Of a stretch of DNA of 64,000 bases, positions 23,863 through 34,768 are shown in pieces. Every line of letters begins with the position of its first letter. Position 1 is the stretch's first letter. Under the pieces are notes generated by a model. The model saw nothing but the letters and a program-made list of their open reading frames with translations, had not been told where the DNA came from and did not search any database. Where the stretch lies: the NCBI RefSeq assembly GCF_002127325.2, contig NC_035435.2, positions 110,094,517 to 110,158,516 of the forward strand, read 5' to 3'. The stretch is from Helianthus annuus (lineage: Eukaryota > Streptophyta > Magnoliopsida > Asterales > Asteraceae). The position numbers and the translations under genes are program-made.

Positions 23863-24148
23863 GGTGTGAGTACGGGTCACAGATAATACGTTATGATTGT
23901 ACGTTATAAACTCGATTTACTTTACGTTTTGATACAATCGCAATGCTTATATAGGTTACATTGAGTTCAATTGAATACATCGAAATATGTGTTTTCATAT
24001 GGCAGGGTGTGAGTACGGGTCACATATAATACGTTATGTTTATACGTTATAAACTCGATTTACTTTACGTTTTGATACAATCACAATGCTTATATAGGTT
24101 ACATTGAGTTCAATTGAATATGTCGAAATGCGTGTTTTCATATGGTCA
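23863..24148 (+). repeat. 143-bp tandem duplication
   Basis: GGTGTGAGTACGGGTCACA starts copies at 23863 and 24006. Each runs through CTCGATTTACTTTACG, TTATATAGGTTACATTGAG and TGTGTTTTCATATGG. The same blocks, diverged, occur once at about 60855-60950 just before a Helitron-like 3' end, so the unit comes from that element family. Confidence 0.75.
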
Positions 24149-24360
24149 ACGTATCGCATAATGATTGAACTAACCAGGACAATTGGATTAGGTCTTTTCC
24201 TCCAAGTGGTTAGGAAATTATTACACAGAACGCTTATGGATCGTCCGATCAAAACAATCTATGGACTAGATTGGCGCAGTGGCATTTTCGTAAATAACAT
24301 AAATTTTATTACGTGGACGCGCTTCATTAAGGGTAAAAAAGGTAAAACAACCTTTCTAAC

Positions 24361-25797
24361 ATAAAACGCCATTGAAACTATAAAACATCAAGTAAATACA
24401 AAACGCCAATTTTATTACTGCGTAGTTTTTTCTGTGTTTTAGTTAAGGTCTTAGCCCACAAAACGCCATAAAACGTAAAACGCCATAATATTTTAACGCC
24501 AAGCCTTACATCCGGATAATTGTTCATTGCATTTATTGTTATAATAATATCCCGCCTAAACTACGCACCAAAAAATCCTATAAATAGAAACGTCTCACCA
24601 CCTTCCGTTGATCATACAAAAAAAAAAACACAAAACACAATGGTTCCTAAAAACCACTCACTGTAAAACGCCAAAAGTTGAGAGAAATCAACTATGGCAA
24701 ACATCTTTTCTTTGATACTCAGTAATGTTCTGCATGAAGTTTTGCTGAATGGTTTGTTAGGTGAGGGGAGTAAGATTTTGCTGCATGAGATGGACAAATT
24801 TCAAGAAAAAGGGACTGATGACACCCAAATGTCATTTTGTCTTCTTTGTTCTTGAAGAAGGTTTGGATGAGGAGAAGAGACCGATTCCAGTGTAAATGCT
24901 ACTTTGGTCTCGATGATGATAATGAAGATGACGGACAAATAGAATCCACCCACACGGAGTCGATCTATGTCTCCAACATCCACAAACCCACTTCAACACA
25001 CGAACAAGAAAAAAAACCACGCCAAACCCAAAACGCCATTTATTTGTGACAGTTATTGTAGTTTTAAAAATAGAAAGAGACTGATGACAGTGAAGATCTG
25101 GATCATAAATTGCTTCTATTTGTTTTTTTTTAATTTTCTTTTTCTATTGTTTGTTATGTAATTTTCAGCTAAGAACAACAATCATTAATTCTCTAATAAA
25201 AAATATAATAAAACGCCAAACGGGCAAATGCTTGTGAAACACCATCATGCCATAAAACGCCCCAAACTACCAAACTATAATAAAATTACTTTGGACAAGT
25301 ACTATTATAATAAATCTAAAAAAAGTTAAAACAATGTGCAAGAGAATAAAACAAAAGTGTCATCTTTATCTAAACGCCATCGGAAAACAAAACGCCATAA
25401 TCACAGTCGTAAAGACGAGACGTGTTACAGCCATACACAGATGAATCTGAAACAAAACATAGTAACTGCAAACAGTAAAATGAAGCGACGGAAACATAAT
25501 TACTAACATTTATTATATTAAAATCAAAATACTTGGGGCATTGAATTTATTTATCTTTTCAAAATGCCATAATTACCTGTCACTGCGCGAGGAAAAAAAG
25601 TCATTATAAAAGTAGAACATGAGAACATAACTTAACACGCCAAACATTGTCTAAATCGCCACATATTGTCCAAGTGTTTCCTTAATTTTTAGATGTTTAT
25701 AAAATAAAAAAGGTGTACACCTTTAATCGTGTAAATATATAACTAGTAATTAGAAAGTAACTAGAAAAGTAACCCGCCGCGATGCGGCGGGGGCTAG
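24361..25797 (+). mobile_element. Helitron-like element rich in AAAACGCC motifs
   Basis: The right end is a strong Helitron terminus: CCCGCCGC-GAT-GCGGCGGG hairpin (25773-25791) followed by GG and CTAG (25794-25797), then A. AAACGCC occurs at least ten times between 24361 and 25400, often as AAAACGCCAT. The left end is not defined; I place it where the motif begins. No Rep/helicase coding sequence is present, and the short open frames are not supported as genes. Confidence 0.5.
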
Positions 25798-26828
25798 ATT
25801 TTTATTTATGTCTGGCGTGCATATAAGGAACTCTGGTTCACAACTCTTTAATCTGTAAAAGGAATAGAGTTTTTATTAAGTGATGTTATGAATACAGTAA
25901 TATGTATGCTACAAATGTAAAAGAATGAAGTTCATACTTCATCTAATCATACACATACACTACATGCAGGGCTAATAAACTAAAACATCAACTCCCAAAA
26001 CCAACAAAGAATCATATTTGCAACTTTGCATGCGTTGTTTGCTACAGTTAAGTTTACAAAGGTTTATGTATATTACCCATGAACCTGATGATCTACGGAG
26101 GCCCCTGAATGTAGACTCACTTTATGTATTCCAAACGCTTTCAAAGGCTTGCACACAGTGCGTACCTGCAAATAGACGCGCACCTCAGGCCAAAAAAGCC
26201 AGGAAAATCCCAAAAAAGTGCGCCTTTTTAGGGCTTCTTGTAATTACTCTAGGCGCTGAGCGAAAAAGCCACAAGGTGTAAGCCTTATACGTAAATAATG
26301 GTTTTTAAAATAACAGTTGTACATTTTTTTTGTTATCTTACCAAATTACTAATATTAAAATGATTTTTAATTAAAAAATAAATATGATGTATAAGCATTT
26401 ATGTATTGAAGTGGATTTACAGAAATTGAAGTCTTTTTCTTTTTTTAATTGGGCCACACCTCATCCCACTAGGCACTGGCTATGTGGTGTGTGTATGTAT
26501 AATTGTATGTAATGCAGAAAAAACATAAATGCTTTTAAAATCAGTACAATAACAATCCATTTTCTGCATTCTTTTGTTCTGTGCGAGTGTACTTCTTCAA
26601 AATCTGATGCAGCAATTAGTGAACGGATAGACACTTTAACTATTGTTTTAGATATATGTTTCTAGGCATTATTCTAGAATCTTAAATCAACATATTAGAG
26701 GTTAAGAAAGAGAGAACTCACTTGATGTGTTTGTGAAAAAAAGATCGATTCAGAGCGTGTACGCCAAGGTTAATAAGGAGCTGGGAACATCAACTTACTG
26801 TCCATCGCCTTGGTTCCAGACAGTATAC
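25798..26828. other. intergenic stretch
   Basis: No coding region is supported. 26130-26290 contains GCGCC/AGGCGC-type motifs of an old repeat. AT-rich elsewhere. Confidence 0.4.
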
Positions 26829-26933
26829 CTTAGTCTCCCTGGTAGATTTATAAAGATCTTGAAGTTTCTGATGACACCGAAGTTCTTCTTCATCGAATAT
26901 TTCAGCATCTTTACCCAGTCAGCGTAATACAGC
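26829..26933 (-). pseudogene. single exon of an SH3P-type (BAR-SH3) gene
   Basis: On the minus strand, an AG acceptor (TTGGCAG) precedes and a GT donor (GTATAC) follows exactly 105 bp. The 35 codons read AVLR-stop-LGKDAEIF, DEEELRCHQKLQDLY, KSTRETK. From memory of the family, plant SH3P proteins have DEEEL.CHQKLQDLY.ST at the start of the BAR domain and an intron after the preceding QQQ. SH3P proteins bind membranes and act in clathrin traffic and autophagy. An in-frame TGA at the fifth codon and the absence of neighbouring exons point to a gene fragment. The first coding exon was not found on either side of the Tat insertion. Confidence 0.65.
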
Positions 26934-27379
26934 CTGCCAACAAGCAGAGTCCCACCAATGACTATAAATTCTTTTCTTAAGACGAAACTTGTGTTGGTGC
27001 AGTTACCAGTGCATCTAAGAGACTAAGACAGTGTGTGTAAGTGATAGCTTATACAAAGTGAAACCACTCAAATAACTACTATTTCAAACGAAGCCTGTTG
27101 ACATAGCTCCAAATTAACAAAGAGGATCGTATAGTCTCAAACGCCCCGCTTACAGTGTGCACATATAATGTATATATGTGTGTGCCCTCAGGGGGCAAAA
27201 GTGAAATTGCACTAATTTTAACTTTATTTTACTAATTTCGTGAAAATAACGTTAAAAGCGGCGGACAATTAATTATGCATCATGTAGTGGCGTTGATAGC
27301 CGAAAGCCCGAAAGACAAGGGGGTACATGCATTAACCGGCTTTTGTCCCAATTGTTGAGTGTTATGTGCCTTATGTCCA
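26934..27379. other. intergenic stretch left of the LINE tail
   Basis: Contains GGGGGCAAAAGTGAAATTGC (27191-27210), a phrase typical of small dispersed elements, but no ends could be set. No gene. Confidence 0.35.
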
Positions 27380-27535
27380 AGGCTTGATGTAAAACTACTA
27401 TCGAGCCGGGGGTCTCACTGGAAGCAGTCTCTCTATTCCTATGGGGGTAGAGGTAAGGTTGTCTATATCTTACCCTCCTTAGACTTGCTATTGGTGGGAT
27501 TTACTGAATATGATGATGATAATGATCGTATGATT
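27380..27535 (+). mobile_element. 3' tail of an RTE-type LINE (or its SINE derivative)
   Basis: GAGCCGGGGGTCTCACTGGA, CAGTCTCTCTATTCCTATGG, GGTAGAGGTAAGGT and GGTGGGATTTACTGAATATG form the well-known plant RTE 3' tail order, ending in a short trinucleotide tail (ATGATGATAATG). No endonuclease or RT is left. Confidence 0.55.
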
Positions 27536-27641
27536 AAAAGAATTTGACAATTTGATTAAAACTTATTGAGTCATAGATTAAATATAAACAAACAACCATT
27601 ATATCATCATACTTAGTTACTTTTTGCAAAATAACCATCAC

Positions 27642-28531
27642 TAAAGGGGTATGGTCCCAAAAAGCCGCGCAGACCAATCAGGTCGCGCGCTGGACCATAC
27701 TCCTTACTCAATAAGCTGATTAATCTGTGGACCTCGCGCGGGCTGCTTAAGTAAAACCTGGACCCCGCGCGAAGCCTAAGCAAGGGATAACATCAGTTCC
27801 ATACTTAGTATTCTGAATAAGAGCCTTCAACTCCTACAACCCTGTGCGGGTTAGTTACGTGCATAACAAGGGTCGCGCAAGAGTTACGGCGCAGGGCCAC
27901 TTCAGAAAGTACCAAAGGTACGAGTGGCAGAAAAACGAGCCAATCAGCGTCCACCATGCTGTGCTCTATCATGCTGCACGATCGACTGACGTGCAGGAGA
28001 CAGAGAGTACACAAGGACGCCAACGTGGCACCAATCAGGGGGCGGCGACAACTGCCCCATGATCTCCACTCACCTGCTGATGGCAGAGGGACAACAAGGC
28101 CGACAACTGGGACACGTGGCTCCAATTAAGGTGCGCCAGCACCGGAGAACTTCTAGAAACCACTAACGGTCGATACCAGTGAGACAAGAAGGATATTCCT
28201 TGTTGTCGCCTTCCGGCCCAAGGCCCATCAGCCCATCTCCTCTTACACTACTCCGGCTATAAATAAAGACCTCCATACTCAGGTTAAACATTCCATTCTC
28301 TCTACTCTCACTCTTAACACACACTTATTTCCTCAAAGAGTTACTTATTCTCACGCTGGAGTCTGGTTAAGAGGGAAACCCCCATATTCCCATCTTAACG
28401 AGCTAACGGTGTTGCTGTTTTGCAGGAAGATCGGATCACATCGGAGCTCAGGAAAAATTAAGAAGATTAACGCTCATGTTTGAAACATAAACCAAACTAA
28501 TTAACCTTAAAATTAGTTCCGTGTTTCTTCA
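27642..28531 (+). repeat. 5' LTR of the Tat element
   Basis: 890 bp, running from TAAAGGGGTATGG (the 3' LTR has TGAAGG, so the terminal TG has mutated to TA) to TGTTTCTTCA. A TATA-like TATAAATAAAG lies at 28259-28269. The LTR is GC-rich with many CGCG sites. It is followed by the primer binding site. Confidence 0.85.
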
Positions 28532-28532
28532 T

Positions 28533-28544
28533 TGGCGCCCACCG
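28533..28544 (+). promoter_or_regulatory. primer binding site
   Basis: TGGCGCCCACCG begins 2 bp after the 5' LTR. TGGCGCC... is the common primer site start of plant Tat and Athila elements, complementary to a tRNA 3' end; I do not assign the tRNA. Confidence 0.7.
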
Positions 28545-28599
28545 TTTTTTACAATCACTTCATCTTCTTTTTTCTGAGCTTTTTTCTAGTATCTCGATC

Positions 28600-30101
28600 A
28601 TGGCTGGTCAGGGAGTGCCCGATTTCGGTTTCGGAACAAACTCTAACGTAGGAATGGGGGAGGACAATCCGCATGTCCAACTCCAACCTGCCGACGAGAT
28701 AGTCGAAGTCGAAGCAACGAACACTGGGGGACCCCGTGCGAGCATCACTCGCATCACTCAAATGGGAACCCCAACAAGCAATGTCGCTGGCCCATCAAAC
28801 TCAGCTCCAACCCCGAACATTTCGGCGTTACTAGGGCTACCAGAAGGTGAAACCTTAGCTTCCTGGTATGCCAAGCAGATTGCTACTATAAATGCTGCGT
28901 ATCAGTCTTTGAGCGCACAACAAGCGATTCTGCAAACAGAACCATCCTTGGTTACACCTCCGGGTCCAACTCAGGGGGCGCGCCAGACACTCCTCAACAA
29001 AACATTCAAGGGCGAATCAATAGACCTCCTCCCCAGAGAAGAGCAAGCGTGCACGACACGCGCGACACACATGGGGAGACAGGCAGTTATTATGACCATC
29101 CGTCAAATGTGCAAAGGGGTCCAGTTCACAGCCGGCTGGGGCCGCGTAACATGAACAACGAATGGGACGACACGGATCCGGATGATCCTACTTGGCAAGA
29201 GGATGAAGGTTCCTCAGTTTTCAACCGTCTGCAGAAAAATCATGAGTCTTATAGAGCAAGGCCGCGCATCTCCTACAACGAAGAAGCAGAGCGTGATTTC
29301 AGTCTCGTCTATAGACCAGCAGAAGCCGCCAAACACTCGAAGTTTATCCCAAAAATTCCTCTAGCCCTGCTAGAAAAAGCAAAGTTACCCCCAACAGTGG
29401 GAAAGTTCAATGGTCTCACTGACCCTGATGATCATGTTCGAGTATTTACAAGCGTTGGTGTTTTAGGAGGATGGACCATGCCAATGTGGTGCCATCTATT
29501 CATTCAGACTCTCACAGGGGCTGCTCGCGCTTGGTTGGACAGCCTTCAATCTGGAAAAATCAAGTCATGGGTCGACTTCAAAACCCAATTTGTAAGCCAT
29601 TTTAGCCAACATAGAGATTATCAGCGCGATACATCAGAAGTAACAGACATCTGGCGCAGAGATAACGAGGGGTTAGAAGATTTTATCACTCGCTTCAACA
29701 AGGAGTGCTTAGAGATTGGAGATGTAAACGAACAATTGAAGCGCGCTCACTTTAAAAAGGCCATCCGTTGTGATAGTCTAATCAGGACTATCACAGGAAA
29801 GGACGGTATGCCCAAAGAGTGGGACAAACTCATGGCAGCTGCAAAGATTGTAGTGCAGACCGAAGAATCATTGGCTGGAACCAAAATCTCTTACAACGAA
29901 GATCGTTTTTCAAAAGCAAGCCCGCGCGACAACAACAGGCGAAACAGAAACAGAAACCCTGGCTTGAAGACAGGCCAGTCCAGCGGTTATGAAGAGCAAC
30001 CTCGCTTTAGAGAAGACGCGCGAGATACAATTGACCGCATCGGCTATCGTAAAGCTGTCAGGAATGAATACCGAGAGAAACATTGGACTCCACTAATTTA
30101 G
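28600..30101 (+). pseudogene. gag of the Tat element
   Basis: The start MAGQGVPDFGFG at 28600 lies 68 bp after the LTR. The N-terminal ~125 residues are in one frame; the rest continues in another frame from about 28980, so a one-base shift lies at a G run near 28976. The central gag domain shows LTDPDDHVRVFTSVG, WCHLFIQTLTGAARAWLDSL, FKTQFVSHFSQHRDY and EGLEDFITRFNKECLEIG, typical of Tat gag capsid. A TAG ends the frame at 30099-30101, and the following codons (TPKEVLM) are in frame. A normal Tat gag would form the particle; this one is broken at least twice. Confidence 0.85.
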
Positions 30102-33100
30102 ACACCAAAAGAGGTGCTCATGACAGAGAACCATGACTTCAAGGCACCAAAGCCTATGACAAACAAGAAGGGGCAAGACCCGAACCTGTACTTCGATTTC
30201 CACAAAGACACAGGTCATTTGACAGATGATTTTATCAGCTTAAGGCAGGAGATCGAGAAGGCGCTGAAAAGCGGCAAGTTAAGCCATCTGGTCAAGAATA
30301 TGCGCAAGGAGACGCGCCGGATTCAGAGGAATGACGATGGAAACAAGAAGAAGGTTAGGCGCCTAGAAACTCACATGGTCAATGGACCAAGACACAGCGC
30401 AAGGAACAAGGGCAAGCGCCCATTTGAACCAGCATGGCAAGAGCAACAAGTCATCTTTCCGGTAGTGCGCGGGGGCCCACGCGCCATGCGCCCCGTTGTC
30501 ATTACCGGCATCGTAGGCCACTTTGAAACAGAGTATGTCTTCATCGATCCAGGAAGCACAGCTGATATCATTTATAAACAATGTTTCAACCAGTTTGATG
30601 AAGAAGACAAAGCGCGCCTCGAGCCTGTGGATTATCCTCTATCAGGATTTTGCAATGAGACAATCTTCCCATTGGGCCAAATCAGCTTCCCCGTCACGCT
30701 CTCTGACGGGAAGCATTCAAGAACCACAAACGTCAACTTTATGGTGATGCCAGTCAAGTCAAGGCATGACGTTTTAATTGGGAGAGAAACTCAGGGAGAA
30801 ATGAACATGGTAACCTCCACGCCCCATTCAGCCATTGGCTTTCCAACTGGAATGGGGGTGGCGATTATCTACGCGAAGAAAGAGGTGACGGCAGCAAAAG
30901 ATGCGCTCCCAGTCAAAGCGGCAATGATTTCAACAATCGAACCTGAAAAATGGGTCTTGAACCGCAAGTACCCAGAACAAACGGTGACGATAGGCCACAC
31001 AATCTCACCAAGTATCAGGACGCACCTCAAGCAACTACTGTTCAGGAACATGGACATCTTCGCCTGGACCCCGTCTGACATGACAGGTGTCCCGCGCGAC
31101 GTCACCGAACATTGTTTGAACACTTATCCATCCATCGAGCCGAAGGTCCAAAGAAGGCGCAGCCTAGGAGCGGATAAGACCAAAGCCATGAATGAGCAAG
31201 TTTGTGAACTGTTAAAGGCTGGCATACTGAGGGAGGTGCGCTACCAAAGATGGGTTGCAAACCCTGTCATGGTCGAGAAGTCTACGGGAGGATGGCGCAT
31301 GTGTGTTGACTACGTAGATCTCAATAAGGCATGTCCCAAAGATTGCTATTCATTGCCTGAGATCGACAAGAAGATAGACTCTCTCGCACAATTTAGGTGG
31401 AAATGCTTTTTAGATTTCTACAAGGGGTATCATCAAGTCTAGATGAAGCTCGAAGATGAAGATAAGACACCCTTCCGCACTGACATCGGAATCTTCTATT
31501 ACACAAAGATGCCCTTTGGGCTCAATAATGCTGGCGCAACCTACCAGCGACTAATGGACAAGATATTTGCTGATGATATCGAAAAGCATATCGACGTGTA
31601 CATTGACGATCGCGTGATCAAAACTCCCGAGGAAGACCAGATGCTAAAGGACATAGAGAAGACGTTCAATTCTCTGAGAAGCGTGAATATGAAGCTGAAC
31701 CCAGCGAAATGTTCTTTCGGAATGGAAGAAGGCAAATTTCTAGGCTTTGTGGTTACAAACGGCGGTTTCAAAGTCAACCCCGAAAAAGTTCAAGCCATTA
31801 AGCCGATGCCATCACCGTGCAGAATCAAAGAAATGCAAAGATTGGCCGGTCGCCTAGCCGCGCTTAATTGTTTTTTTATCAAACCACGCTGCAAAGTCTT
31901 ATCCTTTCATCTGTACCTTGCGCAACTGCGTGAAAAAGAAAGAGTTCAAATGGACGCCAGAAGAGGAAGCAGCTTTCCAACAGATGAAAGAATGCTTGAT
32001 CAAACTCCCTACTTTAACCACACCATTCGAGGAAGAGCCACTCATTCTGTACTTGTCTTCTTCGGACAAGGCAGTTGGGTCGGTACTGCTAGTAGAACAG
32101 GACAGAGTTCAAACTCCAATCTACTATGTTAGTAGGGTGCTCACGGATCCGGAAACACGATACTCAACCATGGAGAAGTTAGTGCTCGCGCTACTACACG
32201 CCTCCAGGAGGCTGCACAGGTATTTCACTGGGCATGTAATCAATGTACTCACTAACTTCCATATTGGCACAATCTTGCAAAAGCTAGAGACATCACGCCG
32301 TTTGGCGAAGTGGGCAATTGAACTGGGGGCCACAATATCCTGTACAGGCCGCGCCCAGCCATCAAAGGCCAAGTATTAGCGGACTTCATCACTGAAGTCC
32401 CATAAGACAAGATCAAAGAATGTGAGCTAGTAGATACTCCCATCAAAGACACATCGGATAAACCATGGTTGTTATTCACCGATGGAGCCTCAAACGAAGA
32501 CGGCGTAGGAGCTGGTTTGTGCCTTGTTAGCCCAGAAAAGCATGAGTTCACCTATGCCATCAAGTTGGATTTCAAAAATACCAACAATGAGGCAGAATAT
32601 GAAGCATTTTTGGTAGGCTTGCGCCTGGCCATCAAGATGGGAGCACAAAACTTACAAGCGCATGTCGACTCTCTCCTGATCACGAGTCAAATCAACGGAA
32701 TATATGATGCAAAGGGCGAGGTCATGGCTTTGTATTTGGAACAAGCGAAGGAGCTACTTCAAAAGTTCAAGTCTTACAAGGTTGTTCATATCTACCGGTC
32801 AGAGAACAAGCCAGCTGACGCGCTAAGCAAGCTCGCTTCAACAACATTTCAACACCTCGCCAAGGATGTAAGAATTGAAGTCTTGAAAAACCCATCGGTA
32901 CTGCTACGCCAGGTCAATGTGATCGAGATAGGGCCACCTTCGTGGATGACCCCTATCATTCAGTATCTGCAAGAAGGAATCCTCCCGGAGAACAAGGCGG
33001 AAGACAGGAAAATACAAAGTAAAGCGCTGTTTTACGAGATGAACGGGGGCATTCTTTACAGAAGATCCTTATTTAGGCCCACTACTATGATGCATGGACC

Positions 33101-34176
33101 CCCAGGATGCAAGCTATTTGATCAGGGAAATTCATGAAGGTATCTGCGGCATTCATGCGGGCCCGCGCATGGTCATAGCGAAGATAATGAATGCAGGCTA
33201 CTATTGGCCAGATATGCATGTCAACGCCTTGAAAGAGTTGTGCAAATGTGATGCCTGTCAGAGGCATGCGCCGAAGACCCTGCGCCCAAAAAACGATCTG
33301 ATTCCTATATCAACAGCTTGGCCCTTCCAACAGTGGGGGATTGACATGGTGGGACCTTTCCTTGAAGCTCCTGGCGCAGTGAAGTTCAAAATTGTTGTTG
33401 TTGATTACTTCACTAAATGGGTGGAGGCAAAGGCCCTCGCTTCAACCTCTGCAATGATGGTGCGAAAATTCATATGGGAACACATCATTTGCAGGTTTAG
33501 CCTCCCTCTAAAGATCGTGACTAACAACGACACTAATTTCACTTCTGAAGACCTTTAAGAGTGGATGAAAGAGCTAAACATTGAGCACACTTTCTCTTCC
33601 GTTGCGCACCCTCAAGGCAACGGCCAAGTAGAAAGTGTCAACAAAAGCATTGTTGAAGGGATAAAGGCCTGCCTGGGCACCAAGAGAAGAGGCTAGGTAG
33701 ATGAGCTCCCTAGCATTTTGTGGGCTAATCGAACCATGCCAAAAACAAGCACTGGCGAAACCCCTTTTAGCCTTGTCTACGGCTCAGAGGCGGTTATCCC
33801 AGTAGAGATAGGCCTCTCCTCGCCGCGCTTATCAGTAGTCAACAAGATTAATAACGAGGCGGAGCGCTGTTTAGACTTGGACCTGCTCGAAGAGAGGCAC
33901 GGAATCGCGTGAATCAAAGAGGCCAAGTACAAGACCCAGCTGGAGCGATACTACAATGCGAGGGTGCGCATTTGTACGTATAACCCAGGAGAATATGTGT
34001 TCAGGGACAATGAAGCCTCTAATGCCGAGCGCCCTGGAAAACTAGCACCAAAATGGGAAGGCCCATACTTGGTTCATGAAGTGCTAGGAAAAGGGGCGTA
34101 CAAACTGCGCAGTTTAGATGGCCATATCATCCCTCGCATGTGGAACGCGCAACAACTGCGCAAGTGCTACATGTGA
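30102..34176 (+). pseudogene. pol of the Tat element (PR-RT-RH-aRH-IN)
   Basis: After a zinc-finger-like YFDFHKDTGHLTDD (Cys replaced) comes the protease with DPGSTADII at about 30546 (usual DTGS). RT shows WRMCVDYVDLNK, MPFGLNNAGATYQ and YIDD at 31599-31610. RNase H follows (frames shift near 31880 and 32327). The second RNase H has LLFTDGASNEDGVGAG and NNEAEYEA (from about 32469). Integrase has HEGICGIH and CKCDACQ, Asp in WGIDMVGPF, NND in place of the usual DNG, and Glu in GNGQVESVNKSI. Stops include 31440-31442, a TAA near 32403, 33556-33558, a TAG near 33696 and 33910-33912. The frame ends at 34174-34176. Catalytic Asp-to-Asn and frame breaks make it inactive. Confidence 0.88.
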
Positions 34177-34182
34177 ACACCC

Positions 34183-34290
34183 TTGGCCACACGCCTTTTC
34201 AATCATCTATGTTGGCCACGCGCCTTTTCTATTAGTTATGTTGGCTATGTGCCTTTTAATTACCTATGTTGGCCATGCGCCTTTTCTTTT
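34183..34290 (+). repeat. 29-bp tandem repeat just after pol
   Basis: TTGGCCACGCGCC-like anchors at 34183, 34212, 34241 and 34269, each followed by TTTT and an AT-rich spacer. It begins 7 bp after the pol stop codon and is followed by non-coding sequence up to the 3' end of the antisense gene. Confidence 0.75.
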
Positions 34291-34768
34291 ATTTCGATTA
34301 TGTATGAGGGCCTCGCGCCTGTTTCTAAGCTACTTAATGCAAGCATTGGCTATGCCTTATGATTTATCATCATGTCTTCTACGTTACAAATGCATGTTAA
34401 ACTTTTGATTAGCACGAAAACACTTCAGTAAATTACGAGCTCTTGAGTTAAGCCTCCAAGGTCCTCCGCGAACATAGCGCGAGATCAGGCAGTAACACTT
34501 ATACACGAGCCGCACTTACATTTATTCGCGCTAACTTAAACAAAGTTTCTAACAACAGTGCAATAATTGTAACTTGACAAAATAACTAGCAAACATATTA
34601 TGTTCTATTCAAAAAGTGCGACCGCGCAACGATTACATTAAAGTTGAAAACGTGAAAAATTACAAGGCACCAGCCTACAGATCCTACCACCTATTCATAG
34701 CCAGCACCATCACCATCACCATCTCCATCACCATCGCCATCTTCGCCAGGTGCCTCCTCTTCATCCGT

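Noticed and set aside
28600..29154. Treating the first Tat gag frame (184 codons) as a complete separate protein
   Set aside because: The last ~60 codons are out of frame with the gag that continues in the overlapping frame; the join is a frameshift.
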